Origin: Betaproteobacteria bacterium | Lineage (GTDB): Bacteria > Pseudomonadota > Gammaproteobacteria > Burkholderiales > SG8-41 | Length of the DNA: 5,923 bases | NCBI GenBank assembly: GCA_028292065.1 | Contig: JAQGNC010000448.1 | Span: 1-5,923, forward strand | Direction of reading: 5' to 3' | Shown here: positions 1 to 4,886 of the stretch, one piece after another | Layout of the letters: each line of letters starts with the position of its first letter | How positions within the stretch are numbered: the first letter of the stretch is position 1 | Notes under the pieces: model-generated | What the model was told of the DNA's origin: nothing | Database searches by the model: none | What the model saw: the letters and a program-made list of their open reading frames with translations, nothing else | Position numbers and translations under genes: made by a program

Positions 1-758
1 ATGCCCGATTCCGCCACGGTCGGCACGTCCGGAACCGCCTGCGCGCGTTTCTCGCCGGTGACCGCGATCGCCCGCACCTTGCCGGAGCGCACGTGAGGAA
101 CGCCGGTCGAAATCACCGCGAACGCGGACGGGATATGGCCCGCCACCAGGTCGACGATCATCGGCGCACCGCCTTTATAAGGCACGTGGGTGAGCTGCAC
201 GCCGCCGGCCATCGACTCGAGCAGGACCGCCGCGAGGTGCCCCGGGCTGCCGCTGCCCGAAGAGCCGAACAACATGCTGCCGGGTTTCGATTTCGCGAGC
301 GCGATGTATTCCTTGATGTTCTTCGCGGGTAACGAAGGCGTCACCACGATGATGTTCTGCAGCGACACGACCATGCCGACCGGCGCGAGGTCCTTGTAGA
401 CGTTGTAAGGCACTTTCTGGATCGCGGGGCTGATCACCAGCGTGCCGATGTGGCCGAAGCCGATGGTGTGGCCGTCCGGGTCGGCGCGCATGATCAGCTC
501 GTTCGAGATCACGCCGTTCGCGCCGGGGCGGTTGTCGATGATCACCTGCTTGCCGAGCGTCTGGGACATCTTGGGCTGGATCGCGCGCGCGACGAGGTCG
601 GTCGCGCCGCCCGGCGGAAAGCCGACGATCATGCGCACCGGTTTGGTCGGCGCCCACTCGCCCGACGCGCTGAAAGCCGACGAGGCCAGGAGGAAGGAAG
701 CCGCGGCGCCTGCAAAGCCGAGCGCGCGGAGCGTAGTGACGAGTGCTGAGTGTCGCAT
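1..758 (-). CDS. Bug/TctC-type TTT solute-binding protein, C-terminus cut by window edge
   Basis: This is a periplasmic substrate-binding protein of the Bug (TctC-like) family, which captures small carboxylates or related anions. Reading back from ATG at 758 gives 252 residues with no stop, ending in VAESG at base 3. Family members are about 320-330 aa, so roughly 70-75 C-terminal residues are outside the window. The N-terminus (residues 1-32) is a Sec-type signal with a hydrophobic stretch near residues 12-29, then the mature start TKPVRMIVGFPPGG. Other family motifs are IIDNRPGANG, DPDGHTIGFG, a Gly/Ser-rich GSSGSGSPGHL, THVPYKGG and PHVRSGKVRAIAV. A GAGGG Shine-Dalgarno (767-771) lies 8 nt before the ATG and supports this start. 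It is co-oriented with the next Bug gene but separated by 244 bp containing strong palindromes, so it may be transcribed separately. The ligand cannot be deduced from sequence. No TTT membrane subunits are in the window. Confidence 0.93.
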   Translation of the reverse strand, partial: MRHSALVTTLRALGFAGAAASFLLASSAFSASGEWAPTKPVRMIVGFPPGGATDLVARAIQPKMSQTLGKQVIIDNRPGANGVISNELIMRADPDGHTIGFGHIGTLVISPAIQKVPYNVYKDLAPVGMVVSLQNIIVVTPSLPAKNIKEYIALAKSKPGSMLFGSSGSGSPGHLAAVLLESMAGGVQLTHVPYKGGAPMIVDLVAGHIPSAFAVISTGVPHVRSGKVRAIAVTGEKRAQAVPDVPTVAESG

Positions 759-891
759 CTGAAAAACCCTCGAAAATCGTTGCACGAAAACTCTGGTCCG
801 CTCGCTTCGAACTTTTGTTGTTACTGAGCGGGAGCGAAGCCCGCGCAGTCATGCTTAAGCGATTGCTGCAATAAAACGGCCGCGTCGCATT

Positions 892-986
892 GTGTAGCGC
901 AGAGCCTGTCCCGAGCCTGCCGCACGGCGCCCTGCCTGCAGCAAACGGCGTTCAACCCGCTGCAGGCGAGGGCGCCTGCGCTACAC
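892..986. repeat. Nested palindromic repeat element between two Bug genes
   Basis: The outer arms GTGTAGCGCAG (892-902) and CTGCGCTACAC (976-986) are perfect 11-bp complements. Inside them, 926-942 and 959-976 are complementary over 17 bp apart from one extra base (968) in the right arm. The central spacer 943-958 holds a small palindrome, AACGGCGTT (944-952). On the right the outer and inner arms abut, sharing base 976. On the left they are separated by about 24 bp. The right part alone can also fold: GCAGGCG (962-968), loop AGGG, CGCCTGC (973-979). This looks like an intergenic REP-like element. It begins 16 bp past the stop of the upstream Bug gene, so as RNA it could protect or end that transcript. 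Element class and function are inferred; the complementarity is read directly. Confidence 0.8.
903..926. repeat. Short repeat apparently inserted in the left arm of the palindrome
   Basis: Comparing the left arm (892-942) with the reverse complement of the right arm (959-986) shows one block of 24 bases with no counterpart. The boundary is ambiguous by one base. The block opens AGCCTGTCCCGAGCCTG. With its flanks (904-929) it matches 3258-3283 at 22 of 26 positions, so it belongs to a dispersed short-repeat family present twice in this window. Confidence 0.55.
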
Positions 987-1002
987 GTTTGAGGCGCGTA
1001 CC

Positions 1003-1977
1003 TTATTCGGGCTTGGCGCCCGAGGCCTTGATCACCCGGGCCCACTTGGCCGTCTCGGCCTGGATGTATTTGCCGAAAGCTTCAGGCGTGCTGGGATGCG
1101 CATCGAGTCCCTGCCTGAACAGCACTTCCTTGATGTCGGGCAGGTTCAGCACCGCGACCATCTCCTTGTTCAGGCGATCCACGACCGGCTTCGGCGTCTT
1201 GGCCGGCACGACGAGCCCGTACCAGTTGTTCGCCTCGAACCCCGGCAGGCCGCTTTCGGCGACCGTCGGCAGGTCGGGGACGAGCTTCGAGCGGTTCAGC
1301 GTCGTTACCGCGAGGCCGCGGATCTTGCCCGACTGCACGTGCGGAATGGCGCTCGCGGCGGTCGCGAAGATCAGGTTGATCTGGCCGCCGAGCAGATCGG
1401 TTATCGCCGGGCCGCCGCCTTTGTACGGCACGTGCGTGATCTTGGTGCCCGCGCTCACGTTGAACAGCTCGAGCGCGAGGTGGCCCGCGCCGCCGATACC
1501 CGACGAGCCGCCGTTGAGCGACTTCACCTTCGCGAGCGCGATCAGCTCTTTCACGTTCTTCGCCTGCACCGTCGGATGCACCACGAGGATGTTGGTCGAG
1601 TCGACCGCCTGCGTGACCGGGATGAGATCGCGCAGCGGATTGAAAGGCAGGTTCCCGTACAGGGTCGGGTTGATCGCGAGCGCGGCGATCGTTCCCATCA
1701 GGATGGTGTAACCGTCGGCGGGTGACTTGGTGATGATCTCGGTCGCGATGTTGCCTGCGGCGCCGGGACGATTGTCGACGATGACCTGCTGGCCGAGGCG
1801 CTCGGAGAGCTTCGGCGTGAGCGCGCGCGCGGTCGTGTCGGTTCCGCCGCCCGGCGCGAAGCCGACGATCATGCGGACCGGCTTGGTCGGGTAGGCGTCC
1901 GCGGCGAGCGCCGGCGCGGCGTAGCACGCGAGCACCGCGGCTGCGATCGGAAGGGCGCGGATTGCTGAGACTTTCAT
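1003..1977 (-). CDS. Bug/TctC-type TTT solute-binding protein, complete
   Basis: This is a complete 324-aa periplasmic binding protein of the Bug (TctC-like) family, the extracytoplasmic receptor type of tripartite tricarboxylate transporters. Residues 1-25 form a Sec signal ending in an AxA site (A23-L24-A25), followed by ADAYPTKPVRMIVGF. A cysteine at position 18 (VLAC) is a poor lipobox, so a soluble periplasmic protein is favoured. Family motifs in order are FAPGGGTDTTAR, VIVDNRPGAAGN, SPADGYTILMG, NPTLYGNLPF, a Gly-rich GGSSGIGGAGHL, THVPYKGGGPA, PHVQSGKIRGLAVT, LPTVAESGLPGFEANNWYG and the C-terminal FGKYIQAETAKWARVIKASG. The start is well supported: GGAGG (1985-1989) lies 7 nt before the ATG, and length and signal peptide fit. 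The downstream Bug protein shares these blocks but differs throughout, so the two are diverged paralogues, possibly with different ligands. The substrate is unknown; nearby enzymes suggest a hydroxylated or unsaturated carboxylate. Confidence 0.95.
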   Translation of the reverse strand: MKVSAIRALPIAAAVLACYAAPALAADAYPTKPVRMIVGFAPGGGTDTTARALTPKLSERLGQQVIVDNRPGAAGNIATEIITKSPADGYTILMGTIAALAINPTLYGNLPFNPLRDLIPVTQAVDSTNILVVHPTVQAKNVKELIALAKVKSLNGGSSGIGGAGHLALELFNVSAGTKITHVPYKGGGPAITDLLGGQINLIFATAASAIPHVQSGKIRGLAVTTLNRSKLVPDLPTVAESGLPGFEANNWYGLVVPAKTPKPVVDRLNKEMVAVLNLPDIKEVLFRQGLDAHPSTPEAFGKYIQAETAKWARVIKASGAKPE

Positions 1978-2026
1978 GGTGTTGCCTCCGTTGTAATAGG
2001 TACTGGTAACGCTATGCGGCAGACAG

Positions 2027-2060
2027 AAAAAGCTGCGGTAAACCTACGCCTACGCCGCAG
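2027..2060 (-). terminator. Possible Rho-independent terminator after the PdxA-like gene
   Basis: On the minus strand, CTGCGG (2060-2055) and CCGCAG (2038-2033) form a 6-bp GC-rich stem around a 16-nt loop. One base later comes a run of five T (2031-2027). The stem is short and the loop large, so the call is tentative. It would end transcription from the PdxA-like gene before the complete Bug gene, which has its own good ribosome binding site further on. Confidence 0.4.
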
Positions 2061-2063
2061 GTC

Positions 2064-2125
2064 ATGACTCGCCGCGATGAATCTACGCGGCACGTGATGA
2101 CTCGCCGCGATGAATCTACGCGGCA
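2064..2125. repeat. Two perfect 29-bp direct repeats, each with a hairpin
   Basis: Bases 2064-2092 and 2097-2125 are identical over 29 bp, a period of 33 bp with a 4-bp spacer. Each unit contains GCCGCG, a 9-nt loop ATGAATCTA, then CGCGGC (2071-2091 and 2104-2124), a perfect 6-bp stem. Sequence just to the left (2048-2067) matches the corresponding part of the first unit (2081-2100) at 16 of 20 positions, suggesting a decayed partial third unit. The second unit overlaps the 3' end of the PdxA-like gene: its TAG stop is the end of the loop, and GCC GCG, the last two codons, form one stem arm. This is probably a dispersed intergenic repeat. Confidence 0.85.
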
Positions 2126-3150
2126 GAAGCGGCTCCCGCGCGCGCGCCCACACGCGCAGTCGCGAGTTGTGCGGCGATTCGCAGTGCGTGCTCCATCGCG
2201 CCCGGGTCTGCCTTACCCTGGCCGACGATGTCGTAAGCGGTTCCATGCGCGGGTGTGGTGAACACGGTCTTGAGTCCCGCGGTCACCGTGACGCCTTTGT
2301 TGAAGCCGAGAAGCTTGGTCGCGATCTGGCCCTGGTCGTGATACATCATGACCACGCCGTCGTACTCGCCTCGCAGCGCCTTGAGGAAGATCACGTCGGA
2401 GGATATCGGGCCGGTGCAGTCGAGTCCGCGGGCGCGCAGCGCATCGACCGCGGGCCTGATGATGCGGATCTCTTCGTCGCCGAAAAGGCCGTTCTCGCCG
2501 CAATGCGGATTGAGCGCGGAGACCGCGATACGCGGCCTGGCGTGACCTGCCGCGCTCAGGCTGTCGTGCGCGAGCTGCACGGCCGAGGCGATGCGCTCGG
2601 GCGTGATCATACCGATCGCTTCACGCAGCGCCACGTGCGAGGTCACGCGAAACGTGCTGAATTCCTTGATGACGTTCATTTCGCCGAAGAAGCCGCTGTG
2701 GTCGGTGAGCTTCGCGAACATCTGGTGCTCGTCGTGAAACTTCCATCCGCCCTGGTGCAGCCCGCCTTTATTGAGCGGGGCGAACGAGATGCCGTCGAGC
2801 TTGCCGGCGAGCGCGATGTCGATCATGGTCTTCAGGGTGTCGCCGGTCAGGCGGCCCGAGTCGGGCGAGACCGCGCCGCGCTTGAATTGCGCGGGATCGA
2901 TGTTGCCGAGATCGACCAGCGGCAGGTCGGTGCGCGGAAAGCGCACTTCGTCGATGCTCGTGTAGCGCGTGTACGGCAGGGTCACGCCGGCTTCGGCGAT
3001 GCCGAGCTTCAGCACGCGCTCGTCGCCGATCACGACGAAGTTCGCGCGGTCGGCCAGCGAGCCCGACGCGAGAACCTTGGCAGCGATCTCGGGGCCGATG
3101 CCGGTGACGTCGCCGAGCATGACGCCGATGGTGGGAAGCGGGTTTGCCAT
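2116..3150 (-). CDS. pdxA: PdxA-family NAD-dependent dehydrogenase, probably a catabolic paralogue
   Basis: This cytoplasmic protein of 344 aa belongs to the 4-hydroxythreonine-4-phosphate dehydrogenase (PdxA) family, metal-dependent NAD(P) enzymes that oxidise a hydroxyl and often decarboxylate the product. The symbol is used in the family sense. The N-terminal motif GDVTGIGPE (13-21) fits. The three metal-ligand histidines of E. coli PdxA are kept: H172 (TSHVALR), H216 (LNPHCGENG) and H271 (MYHDQG). K279 and the HGTAYDIVGQGKAD block also match. Three substrate-contact positions of E. coli PdxA differ by my hand alignment: T137 is Q143, N283 is T288 and R292 is F297. This argues for a substrate lacking the phosphate, as in TphB-type dihydrodiol dehydrogenases. 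The start has AAGGA (3160-3164) 9 nt upstream. The C-terminus is an Ala/Gly/Arg-rich tail ending inside a tandem repeat. The neighbouring carboxylate-type genes support catabolism. Confidence 0.9.
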   Translation of the reverse strand: MANPLPTIGVMLGDVTGIGPEIAAKVLASGSLADRANFVVIGDERVLKLGIAEAGVTLPYTRYTSIDEVRFPRTDLPLVDLGNIDPAQFKRGAVSPDSGRLTGDTLKTMIDIALAGKLDGISFAPLNKGGLHQGGWKFHDEHQMFAKLTDHSGFFGEMNVIKEFSTFRVTSHVALREAIGMITPERIASAVQLAHDSLSAAGHARPRIAVSALNPHCGENGLFGDEEIRIIRPAVDALRARGLDCTGPISSDVIFLKALRGEYDGVVMMYHDQGQIATKLLGFNKGVTVTAGLKTVFTTPAHGTAYDIVGQGKADPGAMEHALRIAAQLATARVGARAGAASAA

Positions 3151-3257
3151 GAGTGCTGTTCCTTAACGTTTCAGAATCGAGTCGGAGGACAGTAAGCTTT
3201 CAGGTGCAGAGGGCGAGAGGGACAGAGAAGTATGTTTGCGGGGAGTACAGCGACCGC

Positions 3258-3283
3258 GCCTGTCCCGAGCTTGTCGAAGGGCG
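3258..3283. repeat. Dispersed short repeat (CCTGTCCCGAGCTTGTCGAAGG type)
   Basis: The 189-bp gap between the MmgE/PrpD stop and the PdxA-like start contains CCTGTCCCGAGCTTGTCGA at 3259-3277. In one plus frame it reads ACPELVEG, which I recognise as the translation of a very widespread proteobacterial intergenic repeat. A diverged second copy is at 904-929 (22 of 26 identical). GGGACAG at 3219-3225 is complementary to CTGTCCC at 3260-3266, so the element may extend left as a weak stem-loop. There is no sign of a gene in this gap. Confidence 0.65.
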
Positions 3284-3339
3284 ATCCCGCAGCGCTCCAC
3301 GCGATGACACCGGCTTCACGTCCTTCGAATTCGCGCTGA

Positions 3340-4770
3340 TCAGTTCTTATTTGTCGTCCTGGTTTTGTTCGGGAGCGCCAGCAGCCGCGTGAGCTCGCGG
3401 ATGCTTCTTGCTTTCTCGAGACCGAAGACGGCATCGACAATCTTTTGCGCATTTGGTTTCGCGAGGCCGCCCCACGCCGCGCACTCGCGGAACTTGTCGG
3501 CGAGCGCTTCGTCGGTCATCGGGTTCGCCGGGCTGCCTTTGCCGAAATCAGCGCGGCCGCCGACCGTGCGGCCGTCGGCGAGATCGACGTCGATGATCGT
3601 GGTCATCTTTTCGTAGCCCGCGGCTTCGGCTTCCGGGTGCACGCTGAATTCGACTTTCTCGATCATCCTGCGCACGTCGCGGCGGTTGACTGTTTCATCG
3701 GTGAATTCGGCGAGCCCGGCCTTGCGCTCGAGCAGCAGGATCGCCATGCAGAATTCCATGCTGAACTTCGCCTGGAGCTCGTTTTTGGGCCGGTGATGGA
3801 TGAGGGCGTTGGGCATGTGGCGATTGGTGCCGACGCGGACTCTCACCACGTCGCGCGGCCGGATGTCGTGCTCGCGGATGAGCTCGAGCATGAGTCCCAT
3901 GCCCGGATGGGTGAGCGAGCCGCTCGGGTGCGGCTTGATCGACACACCGGGAAAAGCGAATGTCCACGGCGCGCCGAGCTTGCCGTCGATCGCCGCGGGA
4001 TCGTAGCCGCCGCCGGCGGCCTTGAAGAAGCCGCGCCCGGCCTCGAGGACGATCGGCGTGGCGGTCCAGCCGAGCGCGGCGAATTCCGCCGCGACGATAC
4101 CCGATTCGGCCGAGCGCCCCGGGTGGAAAGGCTTGGTCATCGTGCCGAAGTTCTCGCGCAAGCCCGCCGACTGGCTCGCGGCGATGCCGAGTGCGCGCCG
4201 CGTCTGCTCGCGGTCGAGACCCATCAGGCGCGCCGCGGCTGCGGCGGCGGCGAGGGTGCCGAAGGTCGCGGTCGAATGAAAGCCGTCGTCGTAGTGGCGC
4301 GGAGCGATCGCTTCGCACAGCTTGGTCTCGACTTCGACTGCGATCTCGTAGGCGGTGAGCACATCGAGGCCCGAGCGATTCGCAGCTTCGCCGATCGCCA
4401 GTGCGGCGGGCAGCGCCGGCGCGGTCGGATGGGTGAGGAGCCCGTAGACGCGATCCTTCGCGACCGCGAGCTGGGTGTCGTCGTAATCGTCGGCGTGTAT
4501 GGCGATGCCGTTCGCGAACGCAGCGAAGCGCGCGGGCGCCTTGAGGTTCGTGCCGATGATCGTCGCACCGCGGTTCGAGGTGCAGCCGAGCTTGCGCAGG
4601 TAAGCGCGCACGAGACGCCCCGATTCGGCGGCATTGCCGGCGAGCGCGAGCCCGATGCCGTCGAGGATCGAGCGTTTCGCGAGATGCATCACGTCGCGCG
4701 GGATGCGCCGCGCGGGCGTGTCGACGATGAAACGCGCGACGTACGAAGTGAGAGAGGTGTCCTTGGGCAT
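3340..4770 (-). CDS. MmgE/PrpD family protein (2-methylcitrate dehydratase-like)
   Basis: From ATG 4770 this is a 476-aa MmgE/PrpD-fold protein. The family includes 2-methylcitrate dehydratase (PrpD), cis-aconitate decarboxylase (CAD/IRG1) and epimerases, so the exact reaction is open. In order: an all-helical domain with LAKRSILDGIGLALAG (31-45 region), FANGIAIHADDYDDTQ (85-100), THPTAPALPAALAIGEAA (113 onward), GFHSTATFGTL with H165, and TKPFHPGRSAESG with K213. The lid domain then has IKPHPSGSLTHPGMG (278 onward), KNELQAKFSMEFCMAILL and the C-terminal MTDEALADKF. The D-D-T, His and Lys positions match residues considered catalytic in this fold. Length is usual. A GTG at 4818 would add 16 residues (MVLSVLLFRPALLQSR). 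Neither start has a clear Shine-Dalgarno; ATG 4770 fits family N-termini better. It is the first gene of the minus-strand set and diverges from the LeuC-like gene, which suggests a dehydration/hydration partnership. Confidence 0.92.
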   Translation of the reverse strand: MPKDTSLTSYVARFIVDTPARRIPRDVMHLAKRSILDGIGLALAGNAAESGRLVRAYLRKLGCTSNRGATIIGTNLKAPARFAAFANGIAIHADDYDDTQLAVAKDRVYGLLTHPTAPALPAALAIGEAANRSGLDVLTAYEIAVEVETKLCEAIAPRHYDDGFHSTATFGTLAAAAAAARLMGLDREQTRRALGIAASQSAGLRENFGTMTKPFHPGRSAESGIVAAEFAALGWTATPIVLEAGRGFFKAAGGGYDPAAIDGKLGAPWTFAFPGVSIKPHPSGSLTHPGMGLMLELIREHDIRPRDVVRVRVGTNRHMPNALIHHRPKNELQAKFSMEFCMAILLLERKAGLAEFTDETVNRRDVRRMIEKVEFSVHPEAEAAGYEKMTTIIDVDLADGRTVGGRADFGKGSPANPMTDEALADKFRECAAWGGLAKPNAQKIVDAVFGLEKARSIRELTRLLALPNKTRTTNKN

Positions 4771-4886
4771 GCGGGATTGGAGAAGCGCGGGACGGAAAAG
4801 CAGGACGCTTAATACCACACGCGGGGCGTCCCAGGCTAGCCGTACTCCCGTAGAATTGCCGCTTTCGCAATTTCCGAACGTCCTCC
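4771..4886. promoter_or_regulatory. Divergent intergenic region, probable shared promoter/operator
   Basis: These 116 bp separate the MmgE/PrpD and LeuC-like starts, so both promoters should lie here. It holds the most AT-rich patch of the locus (about 4851-4875). TAGAAT at 4851-4856 is a 5-of-6 match to a plus-strand -10 box, but no convincing -35 lies 16-18 bp upstream. On the minus strand TATTAA (4814-4809) is a weak -10 candidate; if used, the GTG at 4818 could not be the MmgE/PrpD start. The promoters are tentative; the divergent arrangement is certain. Confidence 0.4.
4854..4872. promoter_or_regulatory. Inverted repeat AATTGC-N7-GCAATT, candidate LysR-type operator
   Basis: AATTGC (4854-4859) and GCAATT (4867-4872) are perfect 6-bp arms around a 7-bp spacer. 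The dyad contains T4857-N11-A4869, the spacing and symmetry of a LysR-type regulator box. It overlaps the possible -10 box and lies 14 bp upstream of the LeuC-like GTG. AT-rich dyads are unexpected in such GC-rich DNA, which favours a binding site. No regulator gene is in the window, so the family assignment is inference. Confidence 0.4.

Noticed and set aside
828..844. Small hairpin GCGGG-N7-CCCGC upstream of the partial Bug gene
   Set aside because: A 5-bp stem is expected by chance in GC-rich DNA, and no T-run follows on either strand, so I do not call a terminator or operator.
175..852. Minus-strand open frame of 225 codons overlapping the partial Bug gene
   Set aside because: It is a frame-shifted shadow: the correct frame, open from 758 to the window edge, carries the signal peptide and all Bug motifs with a good ribosome binding site.
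862..872. Short palindrome ATTGC-T-GCAAT, resembling the half-sites of the dyad at 4854-4872
   Set aside because: The half-sites match but the spacer is 1 bp and not 7, so the same regulator is unlikely to bind both. It is too short to stand alone.
2064..2125. CRISPR array
   Set aside because: Only two repeat units with a 4-bp spacer are present and there are no cas genes. This is a tandem hairpin repeat, not a CRISPR.
2110..3195. Plus-strand open frame of 361 codons antisense to the PdxA-like gene
   Set aside because: It shows low-complexity Arg/Ala/Asp/Val composition and no family motifs, and it covers a well-supported PdxA-family gene on the other strand.
3153..3392. Small plus-strand frame of 79 codons between the PdxA-like and MmgE/PrpD genes
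   Set aside because: It consists of intergenic sequence, including the ELVEG-type repeat, and runs into the 3' end of the MmgE/PrpD gene. It has no ribosome binding site or motif.
3445..4812. Long plus-strand open frame of 455 codons antisense to the MmgE/PrpD gene
   Set aside because: The translation is rich in Arg, Ala, Glu, Gly and Asp with no recognisable motif, typical of the frame opposite a GC-rich gene. The minus strand encodes a clear MmgE/PrpD protein.
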